This document shows positions 17,351 through 26,635 of a stretch of DNA of 64,000 nucleotides, piece by piece (position 1 is the stretch's first letter; each line of letters opens with the position of its first letter). The DNA is from CAZPRY01 sp964589175 (GTDB lineage Bacteria; Fidelibacterota; UBA2242). Made by a program: the position numbers and the translations under genes. The stretch covers positions 1 to 64,000 of the forward strand of contig CAZPRY010000004.1 of NCBI GenBank assembly GCA_964589175.1. Reading direction: 5' to 3'. The notes below the pieces were generated by a model, which worked only from the letters and a program-made list of their open reading frames with translations, made no database searches and was not told where the DNA came from.

Positions 17351-18055
17351 CTAACCTCCAAGATCCTTATGGTTTGTGTCTAACAGATCACTGCGTCTTT
17401 GCCTTGTTCTGTGAATTCTCTGTTCCATTTTCCATGTATCAATTTTTGCGTGATTTCCCGAAACCAGTACTTCCGGAACGTCCAATCCCCGGTAGGATTG
17501 GGGACGTGTGAAAATCGGCCCTTCCAGTAAGTTGTCGGCGAATGAATCGGTTTCTGCGGACTCGTACGAATTCAGGACTCCCGGAATATGCCGGATAATT
17601 GCGTCTATCATAACCAGAGCCGGCAATTCTCCGCCGGTGAGAACATAGTCGCCGATACTAATCTCGTCGGTGATCAGGTTCGCGATGACCCGCTCATCGA
17701 CACCTTTGTAATGACCACAGAAGAACACCAATTCAGGTTCCTGCGCCAGGCTGCAGGAAAGACTGTGATTGAATAGTATTCCCTGAGGAGAAGGAAAGAT
17801 TACCCGGGCAGCCGCAACTGTCGATTCCTGCTTGATATGGTCATAAGCCCGAAAAAAAGGTTCCGGTTTCATCACCATTCCGGCACCACCGCCGAAGGGC
17901 ATGTCATCCACCTGACGATGCTTGTCCGTCGTAAAATCGCGCAGATTCAGAATCTGGAAAGATACCAGTTCGTTCTCGCTGGCTTTTTTAAACATGCTTT
18001 CCGAGAGCCAGCTGCTCACGATCCCCGGAAAAACGGTTACAATGGTTATCTTCAT
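17351..18055 (-). CDS. trmD: tRNA (guanine-37-N1)-methyltransferase TrmD
   Basis: TrmD makes m1G37 in tRNAs, preventing +1 frameshifting. The 234-residue SPOUT enzyme has MKITIVTVFPGIV at the start, DDMPFGGGAGMVMKPEP, the knot region with CGHYKGVDERV and ISIGDYVLTGGELPAL, and the C-terminal PQSYRGLDVPEVLVSGNH substrate loop. The start overlaps the rimM stop by four bases, and rplS follows three bases after its end. Confidence 0.97.
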   Translation of the reverse strand: MKITIVTVFPGIVSSWLSESMFKKASENELVSFQILNLRDFTTDKHRQVDDMPFGGGAGMVMKPEPFFRAYDHIKQESTVAAARVIFPSPQGILFNHSLSCSLAQEPELVFFCGHYKGVDERVIANLITDEISIGDYVLTGGELPALVMIDAIIRHIPGVLNSYESAETDSFADNLLEGPIFTRPQSYRGLDVPEVLVSGNHAKIDTWKMEQRIHRTRQRRSDLLDTNHKDLGG

Positions 18056-18558
18056 AGGGAGAATAAGCCTTCGATCACTTTCAGGCCGATGATTTTCCTT
18101 TCACGATCAATCTCTTCCAGAAACTCATCGACAGCCGGAACGGCATACTCCTGCGAATCGACTGTAACGATCATGAGTGGCTGCAGACCGCTCAAATCTA
18201 TCGCCGTCACCTCGCCTCTGATTTCATCGGAAGGAAGCAATTTAATCCGGAAACCGATCAGGGCAAGTAGTTCTGAATTCAGCCTGCATTCGGCCGGCAG
18301 GTAAACCTGTATTCCCTGCAAATATTCTGCTTCCTGACGGGAATTCACTTTTTTCAATTTTAAAATAGCTCGATTATCACTCACATTGAGGTAATCGATT
18401 TGCCAAGAATGAAGATGATTGGAAGAATCTCCCAACCAAACTTTATCGAATCCTTTGTCAACTTGTATGTCAGAATGGGTCAGTGTAACGATTAATTCAC
18501 CTTTGAGTCCGCGGCTTTTACTTACGGTACCGACAGGAATTAAGGTCTCTTTGCCCAT
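18052..18558 (-). CDS. rimM: 16S rRNA processing protein RimM
   Basis: RimM assists maturation of the 30S head by binding uS19. The 168-residue protein has the N-terminal RimM barrel (VGTVSKSRGLKGELIVT) and a C-terminal PRC-barrel (LIGFRIKLLPSDEIRGEVTA; VPAVDEFLEEIDRERKII). Length and operon position between khpA and trmD agree with the family. Confidence 0.93.
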   Translation of the reverse strand: MGKETLIPVGTVSKSRGLKGELIVTLTHSDIQVDKGFDKVWLGDSSNHLHSWQIDYLNVSDNRAILKLKKVNSRQEAEYLQGIQVYLPAECRLNSELLALIGFRIKLLPSDEIRGEVTAIDLSGLQPLMIVTVDSQEYAVPAVDEFLEEIDRERKIIGLKVIEGLFSL

Positions 18559-18566
18559 TACACACG

Positions 18567-18800
18567 TTATTCAATAATCTCGAGGATCGCTCTTTTCTGC
18601 CCCTGCTTGGCCGCAACGGCTGTTAAAATCGTCCGTAAGGCCTTGGCAGTACGCCCTTTTTTACCGATTACCTTACCAAGGTCGCCTTCTTTCACCTGTA
18701 GTTCCAAAATAACGGTTTTTTCGCTGTCAATCTGTGAGACTTGAACATCTTCCGGATGATCGACCAATTTTTCAACGATGTACTTGACGAAGTCTTTCAT
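18567..18800 (-). CDS. khpA: KH-domain RNA-binding protein KhpA
   Basis: This 77-residue protein is a single KH domain with the RNA-binding loop GKVIGKKGRTAKALRTIL. KhpA, often paired with KhpB, binds RNA and in some bacteria affects cell elongation and division. It lies in its conserved position between rpsP and rimM, 8 bases before rimM, with a good ribosome site. Confidence 0.93.
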   Translation of the reverse strand: MKDFVKYIVEKLVDHPEDVQVSQIDSEKTVILELQVKEGDLGKVIGKKGRTAKALRTILTAVAAKQGQKRAILEIIE

Positions 18801-18921
18801 AACGATTTCTCCTTACAACAGGTTTCTAGAGAACATTATTTTGCGTCTTGTAAACTATTGAATCGAATTTAATAAAAAAACAAAAAGAAAGTATCGTTTT
18901 TTTGTCAAGTCCCAGTCGATA

Positions 18922-19461
18922 TTATTCGGCTTTCTCTTCCGTTTCCGGCGCTTTTTCGTCCTGTACGTCGGCTTGAACCTCTGCTACGGTCTCTGCCACG
19001 GTCTCTGTCACGGTTTCTTCTACGATCTCTTCTACGGTCTCGGCTTCCTCAGGCTTGGGCGCTTCGGGTTTCGGCGGCCGTGCTTTCTTCGGCTCCTCTA
19101 CCGCAGCTTCGATAACCGGCTCGTCTTTGCTTTGGCGACCTTTTTTGGCGAGGTCCCATTTCTGCATCTCGACATTACGCACCTGCTCACTCGCATTTTT
19201 ACGAATCAGGTGCGCCTCCAACGCAATGCCTTCCTTGCGAAACAGATTGAATACCGTTTCGGTTGGCACGGCGCCCTTTCCGAGCCACTCCAGGGCTTTT
19301 TCCTTATTGATCTCAACCGTTGCGGGCTCAGTAATCGGGTTGTATGTTCCGATTTTATCGAGATATCTTCCGTCTCTGCGGGTTTTGGAATCCATTACCA
19401 CGATGCGGTAAAAGGGGCTCTTTTTCCTACCCATACGAAATAATCTAATCTTGACTGCCAA
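18922..19461 (-). CDS. rpsP: 30S ribosomal protein S16 (bS16) with long acidic C-terminal extension
   Basis: bS16 is a small-subunit assembly protein, usually about 80-90 residues. Here residues 1-85 are canonical (KIRLFRMGRKKSPFYRIVV, RDGRYLDKIGTYNP), but the protein is 179 residues because of an extension rich in Glu, Val, Thr and Pro, with imperfect repeats of ETVEE/ETVTE/ETVAE. The same repeats are visible in the DNA at about 18970-19045. Start is TTG at 19461, fixed by an AGGAGG site six bases upstream. Similar but unrelated tails occur on bS16 of several Bacteroidota; the tail function is unknown. Confidence 0.95.
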   Translation of the reverse strand: MAVKIRLFRMGRKKSPFYRIVVMDSKTRRDGRYLDKIGTYNPITEPATVEINKEKALEWLGKGAVPTETVFNLFRKEGIALEAHLIRKNASEQVRNVEMQKWDLAKKGRQSKDEPVIEAAVEEPKKARPPKPEAPKPEEAETVEEIVEETVTETVAETVAEVQADVQDEKAPETEEKAE

Positions 19462-19477
19462 TGATTTCCTCCTTTGT

Positions 19478-20803
19478 TTATAAACCCATTCGAAATGCAG
19501 ATGGATTCATCGGCATCTTGATTCGCCCCATCTGTTTCGATAACTTTACAATCTGTGAATACTGATTCATCAGCCGATTGACATCGCTGGCCTGGGTTCC
19601 ACTGCCCAGCGCAATGCGACGTCTGCGACTGCCGTTGATAACCGACGGATTGCTGCGCTCCGTTTTAGTCATCGAGTGGATAATCGCTTCGGCTTTCACC
19701 AGTTCTCTGTCGTCAACTTTCAGGTTCTTCATCTTTAATTTCGAAAAACCCGGGACCATATCCAGAATCTCTTCCAGAGGCCCCATTTTTTTTATCTGTT
19801 TTAATTGCGCCAGATAATCGTCCAGCGTAAATTTCTGCTTGAGTAATTTGTTTTCCAGGCGCTCGGCCTCTTCGGCATCGACGGCCGCCTGTACCTTCTC
19901 GACCAGGGAGACAACATCACCCATGCCGAGTATACGATTGGCGATCCGATCGGGATGAAAGACTTCCAGGTTTTCGATTTTCTCACCGGTTCCGATAAAG
20001 ATGATCGGTTTTCCGGTAACCTTAACGATCGATAAGGCTGCTCCGCCACGGGCATCACTGTCCATTTTAGTCAAAACGATACCGTCGAAATCGAGTTTCT
20101 CGTCAAAACTGGAGGCGGCGTTCACGGCATCCTGACCGGTCATTCCGTCCGCTACGAAAAGAATATTCTGGGGTGTGACCAGCTTTTTGATATCGGTCAG
20201 TTCTTTCATCATCTCGGCGTCGATATGCAACCTACCCGCGGTATCAATGATAATCGTATCGTGGTGGTTTTTACGCGCATAGGCAATCGACTCTTTGATG
20301 CGCTGCAGGACTTTACGCCCTTCCGTAAACACGGGAACGGCAATCTGCTTTCCCAAAATCTCCAGCTGCCGGACCGCGGCAGGCCGGTAAATATCGACCG
20401 GAACGAGCAGGGGTGTTCGATTCTGCTTGCGCAGATAGTTTGCCAATTTGGCCGCAAATGTGGTCTTGCCGCAACCCTGTAGTCCCGCCAGCAAAATAAC
20501 CGTAGGCGGTGTGGCTGCGGTTTTAAGATGGTAGGCCTTTTTTCCCAGCAGAGCGGTCAGTTCATCGCTGATGATCTTCACCACAACCTGGCCCGGGGAA
20601 AGGCTTTTGGTCACTGTCACCCCGATGGCCTTTTCCTGGACTTCCTGAATAAATTCTTTGGCCACCTTGTAGTTGACATCCGCCTCGAGCAGGGCACGCC
20701 GCACCATACGCATGGAATCACGGATATTGGTTTCCGTAATCTTGCCTTCCCCTTTCAGGGTTTTGACGATGGATGCAAAACTTTTTTGTAACTGCTCTAA
20801 CAT
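19478..20803 (-). CDS. ffh: Signal recognition particle protein Ffh
   Basis: Ffh is the SRP54 GTPase that delivers nascent membrane proteins to FtsY. The 441-residue protein has an N-domain, G-domain motifs GLQGCGKTTFAAKLA (P-loop), DTAGRLHID, LTKMDSDARGG and an M-domain with the Met-rich MGRIKMPMNPSAFRMGL tail and SRP-RNA-binding GSGTQASDVNRLMNQY. It begins the operon that continues to rpsP. The 4.5S RNA gene is not in this window. Confidence 0.97.
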   Translation of the reverse strand: MLEQLQKSFASIVKTLKGEGKITETNIRDSMRMVRRALLEADVNYKVAKEFIQEVQEKAIGVTVTKSLSPGQVVVKIISDELTALLGKKAYHLKTAATPPTVILLAGLQGCGKTTFAAKLANYLRKQNRTPLLVPVDIYRPAAVRQLEILGKQIAVPVFTEGRKVLQRIKESIAYARKNHHDTIIIDTAGRLHIDAEMMKELTDIKKLVTPQNILFVADGMTGQDAVNAASSFDEKLDFDGIVLTKMDSDARGGAALSIVKVTGKPIIFIGTGEKIENLEVFHPDRIANRILGMGDVVSLVEKVQAAVDAEEAERLENKLLKQKFTLDDYLAQLKQIKKMGPLEEILDMVPGFSKLKMKNLKVDDRELVKAEAIIHSMTKTERSNPSVINGSRRRRIALGSGTQASDVNRLMNQYSQIVKLSKQMGRIKMPMNPSAFRMGL

Positions 20804-21146
20804 TCTTTTTTACCCGACGCTCAAAGCAGGCAAATTTACTTTTATTAATTACCTAATGCAAGCAGAATAACACGATAAATAATAGACAATTAGGAAGAAC
20901 TCTACTCCTCCCCTCTCTTCGGAAAAACCGTTTTCTTTCACCACAACAATGGATAACTTTCCTGCCGGATTGGAGTAACGGTTTTTCCGTCTCTGTCTCT
21001 TTAGCATAGTGTCGCAACAAAGAGAACCGAATAATTCTCAGTTGGGAACTTATTTGACTGTTAGCCATAAGAAAAATAGTTAATTGTTCCTGCCAATAGC
21101 AAAATTGCAATTCTTCAAAGGTAACTTTAAATTCGGACGCCAAAAG
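20804..21146. other. Divergent intergenic region between ffh and the PorU-like gene
   Basis: About 340 bases separating divergent genes, so it should hold both promoters. The most visible element is a 13-bp perfect inverted repeat described separately. Open frames here in either strand lack ribosome sites and recognisable content. A TTG at 21084 could extend the protease upstream, but the signal peptide starts at 21147. Confidence 0.5.
20920..20989. repeat. 13-bp perfect inverted repeat
   Basis: CGGAAAAACCGTT (20920-20932) recurs inverted as AACGGTTTTTCCG (20977-20989), 44 bases apart, in the divergent spacer. It could be a long-loop hairpin in a leader transcript or two copies of one protein binding site. 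Confidence 0.5.
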
Positions 21147-24100
21147 ATGAAGAACTATCCTTATCTGCGTAGCATTGTCCTTATCATCATAATGAGTCTC
21201 ACTCGACTCAGCAGCGCTGCTCCGTCCGATCCGCTTTTTACTCTGAATGCGGTGACTACTCACGAGATTCTGATTCGTTTCCGGAATGACGCAACTTTCG
21301 AGTGGATCGGCCAAGAAAATTATCCCGATCGGTTTTCGCGTCTGAATCTGGAAGGTTCCAAACTTAAGGAGCTGACGGCTGTTCTGGTCTGTCCCTATTA
21401 CGAAAAGTTGATCGCCCTGCCAGCACCGCAAAAACCGAAAATTGCCATTTCCGGTTTAGAATACGAGACTATCACGCTGGACCGGGCGCTGCAGGCCTCT
21501 GAAATCGAAGCCCTTCGATCCAGGGCACCGGCAATTTTCACAAACACCGGATTTTTCGGCAATGTTCCGGCCGGGCTACTTGAGATATATCCGATTCAGC
21601 CGGGCGAGGATGATCGGCAACTGAAACTCCTGCGCGCAGCTACTGTCCGAATCGATTTTTCCGGTATTGCTGCGGAAAATCAATCCCATACTATGCAACC
21701 CTTTCCGTTAACACAAAGCTACCGCGGGGCATTTCTGAACGAGAAGTCGGCCGCCCAATGGCTGAGACCACAGCGTGAGATCGCAAAACAGACGGCGGCC
21801 TACCCATCGGGTCAATGGCAAAAGATAACGGTCAAAGAAAACGGAATTCATTATTTGACATCTTCCGACATTTCCGAAGCCGGCAGCAGCACTCAGAATA
21901 TTGACATCAACCGGCTTTTCCTCTATTCCAATTCCAGCGGAGGACGCGAATTGCCCTCCGAACCCGGAATGGCAGTCCCTGAAAATCTGACAGAAATCGG
22001 CCGCTCCATTTTCGGCGATGAGGATGGTCTCTTTAACTCGGGCGATACGATCATCTTTTGGGGCAGGAGCAGCTCCGGTATGGACGCCGATACGAATGGT
22101 GAGTTGAATTTCTCCCGCAACCATTACTCCTTTAATAACTATTACTGGCTGCTGATCGCCGATTCACCGGGTTCCCCGAAAGAGATGACAAGCAAACCTT
22201 CGTTGTCCGGAACTGCGGATATCACTGTTTCGACCTTCGAGAAGATCGACCGGCATGAAGTGGAGGCAAGCAATTTTCTGCGCTCCGGGAAAAGATGGTA
22301 CGGTGAGAAATTCAATCAATCCGGTAGCGGCGTCTCGATCCTATTCCAGTTGCCCGGTTATGCGCAGGAATATCCGGCTCAGATCAAAATTCGCACCAAA
22401 GGCGCCAATGACGAAGTTTCTGTTCGTCATAAGTTTGTCCTTTACCTTAATCAATCAACGGAACCGATTGCGCGCAGTCTCGATGCTTCCGGCTACGGCA
22501 GCCAATATCTTTCCTTTGAATATACGCTGACACCGGGTCTTAACCTGTTCCGGATCGATTATACTTCCAACTCGTCCGCGGGGCAGGCCTACGTTGACTT
22601 TATGGAACTTCGCTATCAACGTGAATTGAGGCCGGAAAATCAGCCCCTTGAATTCTGGGGACCCCGGTCGGGCGGTTCCGTCGCATATGAAATCAGCAAT
22701 AATCATTTGTCCGTACCACTACTATTCGAAATCACCGATTGGAAAAACGTCAGAATGCAGGAAATGCACACGGCATCCGTGACTAATCTGCTCTTTACGC
22801 AGACAAATGACATCCGCAATCGCAGTCATTATTATCTTAGTTCCCGCGAACATTTTCTTCATCCCGAGGAAATCGTATCGGTGAGCGACCCGGGTTGGAA
22901 TACGCTGCGATCGCCCGACAACGGCGCAGATTATATCATCATTACGTCAGAGGAGTTTCTTCCAGCCGCTCAGGATTTGGCCAAAATTCATACGGAAGAG
23001 GTGCCTGCAGCGGACCGGTTATCTACATTCATTTGCACCCAGGCGCAGATTGTCCGCGAATTCAACGCCGACCTTTCGGATCCGCTGACCATTCGTTTGT
23101 TTCTCAAATACGCCTATGAAAATTGGACAATTCCGCCTCAATACGTCGTGTTGATCGGGGACGGTACTTATGATTACCGCGGGATCAGTTCCTCCGAATA
23201 TAACTTCGTCTATACCTATCAGGTGGAAAATAATAACGATATCGATGCATTCACATCATATGCAACCGATGCCCGTTTTGCCTATATTCATGGTTCGGAT
23301 AAGCTCATGGATGTCGGCATCGGCCGCATTCCGTGCCGCACGGTCAATGAGGCTCAGAATACCGTCGATAAAATCAGAGATTACCTGACCCGGCCGCTCT
23401 ACGGAGCCTGGCGCAACCGTATCACCCTGGTGGCCGATGACCCGGTCAGGCCGAATACTAACGAACCGGGACATATCCAGGACAGTGAAAATTCGGTTGC
23501 CGCGAACATACCGGATAACTTCATCCTTTCCAAACTCTACCTGCTTGAATATCCGGAGGTCCAGGACGCATCGACTTACGGCGTTCGAAAACCCGCCGCG
23601 ACCGAAGCCATCCTCAATGCCCTGGCAAACGGGACGACGATCATCAATTACCTCGGTCACGGCAGCGCGACGATCTGGGCCCAGGAACATGTTCTCGAAA
23701 TGGAGCGGGATATCGGCAGTATCCGTACCGGTGAAAAGTTGCCCCTTTGGATTGCCGCCACCTGCAGCTGGGGACACTTCGATGATATCAACGAAATATG
23801 CATGCCCGAAGCCCTGCTCGGCCTGGAAGGAAGCGGCGCGATCGCGGCTCTGGCCGCCACCCGTCTGGTTTATGCCAATACGAATGCCGACTTCGTTGAA
23901 GATATCCTGCAGCGTCTTTTCCCAGGCAGCGGAATCCTGCGCCTCCGAATGGGGGATCTCGTCAAACCATACATCAACGGCGGTGATGTGAATAACGAAA
24001 AATACGTCTATTTCGGTGATCCCGCCCTGTACCTGGCGCTTCCCACCGGCCGGCTCTCCTTCTCAGCGCTGCCCACGGATACTCTCAAGTCGCTGGCCAG

Positions 24101-25088
24101 CGTCTCGGTTTCCGGCGCCGCGGAAGCTTCTCTGTCGGCATTCCACGGCAACGGCATCCTGACCGTATTCGACAGCGATCGACCGGTCACACGCTCCTAC
24201 TTGGACGCCTATAAAGTCGAGCGGTCCTTGTCCTACGTCTTGCCGGGCGAGCTGCTTTTCAAGGGTAACGTCAATGTTGTAAACGGAACTTTTTCATCCC
24301 GCTTCTTCGTACCCAAGGATTTGAATTACCAGGGCAATTCCGGCAAGATGAACCTCTACGCTTGGGACGATCAGAGCGGTATGGAAATCAGCGGATATTA
24401 TGGCAATTTGATTTTTGAAGGTTCAGAATCCATCGGCGATTCTACCGGTCCACAGATCCGCATCGGATTCAAAAACCGCGATTTTTTCGAAGGAGATATC
24501 ATCACGCCCGACATCCCGCTCGAGATTAAAATTAGCGATCCCTTCGGAATCAACATCGCCGGGAAACTGGGACATAATATCATTTTGCAGTTTGATACCG
24601 ATGAAATGATGAATTACCAGGTGACGGAGTATTTCTCGTACGACGCCGACAGTGACAGCTCCGGATCAATCGAATTCCCGCTACCCGAACTCACGGCAGG
24701 CGAACACCAGGTCGTCGTAACCGCCTGGGACAACGCTAACAATTCTTCCACAGTCGAGTCGCATTTCGTGCTTAGCGAAACGATGCAATTCGAGTTGAAA
24801 CAGGTCGTGAATTTTCCGAATCCTTTCAGAAATGAAACCGATTTCACCTTCTACCTGACCCAACCCGGACAGGTTTCCATTCAAATATTCACGGTGCGCG
24901 GCCTGCTCGTCAAAGAAATCGAATCCGAAATAATGCTTGAAGCCGGATTTCAGCGTATATACTGGGATGGCAGGGATGATTTCGGTAGTGCGATCGCACG
25001 CGGTATCTATCTTTATAAAATTCACGCCCGAACGGAGAATTCGGAAGCTACCAGCTCATTTATCGGTAAAATGGTGAAGGCGGGCTGA
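21147..25088 (+). CDS. C25 (gingipain/PorU-like) cysteine protease with C-terminal sorting-type domain
   Basis: This 1313-residue secreted protein has a signal peptide (residues 1-26, YLRSIVLIIIMSLTRLSSAA), a large N-terminal beta-rich region, a peptidase C25 domain (residues about 600-950), an Ig-like region and a C-terminal FlgD-like/type IX sorting-type domain (residues about 1220-1313; NFPNPF, then GIYLYKI). The catalytic pair is H838 in LGHGS and C873 in ATCSWGH, with gingipain-like spacing. It most resembles PorU, the sortase that cleaves type IX secretion signals and attaches cargo to the surface, but it could be a secreted protease itself. ATG at 21147 is chosen from the signal peptide; no strong ribosome site. 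Its stop overlaps the maf start by one base. Confidence 0.8.
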   Translation: MKNYPYLRSIVLIIIMSLTRLSSAAPSDPLFTLNAVTTHEILIRFRNDATFEWIGQENYPDRFSRLNLEGSKLKELTAVLVCPYYEKLIALPAPQKPKIAISGLEYETITLDRALQASEIEALRSRAPAIFTNTGFFGNVPAGLLEIYPIQPGEDDRQLKLLRAATVRIDFSGIAAENQSHTMQPFPLTQSYRGAFLNEKSAAQWLRPQREIAKQTAAYPSGQWQKITVKENGIHYLTSSDISEAGSSTQNIDINRLFLYSNSSGGRELPSEPGMAVPENLTEIGRSIFGDEDGLFNSGDTIIFWGRSSSGMDADTNGELNFSRNHYSFNNYYWLLIADSPGSPKEMTSKPSLSGTADITVSTFEKIDRHEVEASNFLRSGKRWYGEKFNQSGSGVSILFQLPGYAQEYPAQIKIRTKGANDEVSVRHKFVLYLNQSTEPIARSLDASGYGSQYLSFEYTLTPGLNLFRIDYTSNSSAGQAYVDFMELRYQRELRPENQPLEFWGPRSGGSVAYEISNNHLSVPLLFEITDWKNVRMQEMHTASVTNLLFTQTNDIRNRSHYYLSSREHFLHPEEIVSVSDPGWNTLRSPDNGADYIIITSEEFLPAAQDLAKIHTEEVPAADRLSTFICTQAQIVREFNADLSDPLTIRLFLKYAYENWTIPPQYVVLIGDGTYDYRGISSSEYNFVYTYQVENNNDIDAFTSYATDARFAYIHGSDKLMDVGIGRIPCRTVNEAQNTVDKIRDYLTRPLYGAWRNRITLVADDPVRPNTNEPGHIQDSENSVAANIPDNFILSKLYLLEYPEVQDASTYGVRKPAATEAILNALANGTTIINYLGHGSATIWAQEHVLEMERDIGSIRTGEKLPLWIAATCSWGHFDDINEICMPEALLGLEGSGAIAALAATRLVYANTNADFVEDILQRLFPGSGILRLRMGDLVKPYINGGDVNNEKYVYFGDPALYLALPTGRLSFSALPTDTLKSLASVSVSGAAEASLSAFHGNGILTVFDSDRPVTRSYLDAYKVERSLSYVLPGELLFKGNVNVVNGTFSSRFFVPKDLNYQGNSGKMNLYAWDDQSGMEISGYYGNLIFEGSESIGDSTGPQIRIGFKNRDFFEGDIITPDIPLEIKISDPFGINIAGKLGHNIILQFDTDEMMNYQVTEYFSYDADSDSSGSIEFPLPELTAGEHQVVVTAWDNANNSSTVESHFVLSETMQFELKQVVNFPNPFRNETDFTFYLTQPGQVSIQIFTVRGLLVKEIESEIMLEAGFQRIYWDGRDDFGSAIARGIYLYKIHARTENSEATSSFIGKMVKAG

Positions 25089-25684
25089 TGAAATATTTTG
25101 ACTGGTTTGGCAAATCGATCGTCCTCGCTTCGCAATCGCCGCGGCGCTCGAATCTGCTCAGGTTAATCGGCCTCGAATTCAAGGTGCACCCATCCGATTA
25201 TCATGAGATCAACTATACAGATCAATCCCCGGCCCAAACCGTGCTGAGGCATGCCCGGGAAAAAGCCCGCAGTGTGGCGCGCTCTTACGATGATGCCTGG
25301 ATTATCGGCGCCGATACGATTGTGGTTCTGGACCAGGTCATTCTCGGTAAACCGCAAAATCGTGAAGAGGCCGTTCAGATGTTGGAAATGCTGAGCGGCA
25401 AGACCCACCTCGTCTACACGGGCTATTGCATCTATAATTCATCCAATCACAAGAACATCAGCAATTATGAAACTACACGGGTCAGCTTTCGCCGGTTATC
25501 GGGTGAAATGATCGGGCACTATATCGATCATTACCCGCCGTTTGATAAGGCCGGCTCCTACGGAATTCAGGATTTCAGCGCCGTATTCGTCGAGAAGCTG
25601 GAGGGTTGCTTTTATAATGTTGTCGGATTCCCGCTCTCCTCGTTCTATGAATTCGTGCTGAAGAATTTGCGCGACTGTCTGTAA
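25088..25684 (+). CDS. maf: Maf family nucleoside triphosphate pyrophosphatase
   Basis: Maf proteins hydrolyse non-canonical or pyrimidine nucleoside triphosphates (dTTP/UTP or m7GTP subfamilies) to monophosphates and were first linked to septum inhibition. The 198-residue protein begins with a SQSPRRSNLLRLIG motif and has GADTIVVLD, KPQNREEAVQML and a DKAGSYGIQD motif, all diagnostic. DKAGSYGIQD and the arginine pattern suggest the YhdE-like dTTP/UTP subgroup, tentatively. It overlaps the preceding gene by one base and precedes the rodZ-like gene. Confidence 0.92.
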   Translation: MKYFDWFGKSIVLASQSPRRSNLLRLIGLEFKVHPSDYHEINYTDQSPAQTVLRHAREKARSVARSYDDAWIIGADTIVVLDQVILGKPQNREEAVQMLEMLSGKTHLVYTGYCIYNSSNHKNISNYETTRVSFRRLSGEMIGHYIDHYPPFDKAGSYGIQDFSAVFVEKLEGCFYNVVGFPLSSFYEFVLKNLRDCL

Positions 25685-25755
25685 CTTTATGTTGAAATTG
25701 ACAGAGTAATTCAACAAATTCGCTTATTGATAATCCTAAGGCGGTGCAGGTTCCT

Positions 25756-26547
25756 ATGTTTTACGAAGAACTGAAAGATCACAGAGAGTCGTTGGGCATC
25801 ACGCTCGACCAGGTAGCAAGCAAAACCAAAATCAATAAAGATTTTCTGGTGGCCTTCGAAAATGGCGAATTCTCGAAACTGCCGAATACGTATATCCGGT
25901 TATTTCTGAAGGCTTATGCTCGTGAGGTCGGGAAAAATCCCGATGAAGTTCTTTTGGCCTATGATACCTTCCTGGGGGTAAAAACCAAAATTCCCGAAGA
26001 ACATAAACCCGTCGTAGTTGTAAAAGAACCGGATATAGCCAAAAAGAAAGAATATCGGGTCACCGATCGGAAAGGGATCAATATCGCGGCGGTCACCATC
26101 GCAGTCTTGATCACATTTTTTATCATAATGGTTCTCAAACAGATTCTGCTGGATAAGACCCCGGAATCAGCCAGCGTACCAATCGGGTCCACGCAGTTGG
26201 CGCTCGATGCCGCGAAAATCGATTCGGTAATTCAACCCACCGCCGAGACAGCCGAGCCGGCTATCGCCCCGCCGGTGGTCAGCAGCCGGCTGACCCTCGC
26301 CATGGAGACGCAGGATAGCTGCTGGATCCGTCTGATCGTAGATGGCACGGACACTACCCAGGCGCTTTACCCTCCCGGCGTCAAGCGCAGTTGGGAAGCT
26401 TCCGAACGATTTGACATCCGCCTGGGCAGGCCTTCGGTAATCCTTCTGAATCTGAACGGTAAAGACCTGGGGGAACTGGGCGCACCAGGTATTCCAACCC
26501 GCCTGATCGTTACAAAAGACGGTATTATCCGCCGTCAAGCCTTGTAA
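25756..26547 (+). CDS. rodZ: RodZ-like cytoskeletal protein (HTH, membrane helix, DUF4115)
   Basis: This 263-residue protein has an N-terminal cytoplasmic HTH of RodZ type (LGITLDQVASKTKINKDFLV, then YIRLFLKAYAREVG), one membrane helix (INIAAVTIAVLITFFIIMVL) and a periplasmic DUF4115 beta domain at the C-terminus. RodZ links MreB filaments to the elongation machinery. Placement just before the dcw cluster fits a shape role. A GTG four codons upstream (25744) is an alternative start. Confidence 0.85.
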   Translation: MFYEELKDHRESLGITLDQVASKTKINKDFLVAFENGEFSKLPNTYIRLFLKAYAREVGKNPDEVLLAYDTFLGVKTKIPEEHKPVVVVKEPDIAKKKEYRVTDRKGINIAAVTIAVLITFFIIMVLKQILLDKTPESASVPIGSTQLALDAAKIDSVIQPTAETAEPAIAPPVVSSRLTLAMETQDSCWIRLIVDGTDTTQALYPPGVKRSWEASERFDIRLGRPSVILLNLNGKDLGELGAPGIPTRLIVTKDGIIRRQAL

Positions 26548-26604
26548 GAATTGAGCAAGCTCACTTCCCGTCTGATTTCATCCTAAAAAAGTAATAGAAA
26601 ATTC

Positions 26605-26633
26605 TTGACAAATAGGGAATAATCACCTATTAT
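26605..26633 (+). promoter_or_regulatory. Sigma-70 promoter of the dcw cluster
   Basis: TTGACA at 26605-26610 and TATTAT at 26628-26633 are separated by exactly 17 bases: a consensus -35 and a near-consensus -10. It lies about 55 bases before mraZ and is overlapped downstream by MraZ boxes. Confidence 0.85.
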
Positions 26634-26635
26634 AG

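Noticed and set aside
20853..21431. 192-codon open frame on the minus strand overlapping the start of the PorU-like gene
   Set aside because: It overlaps a clear signal peptide coding region and has no family features.
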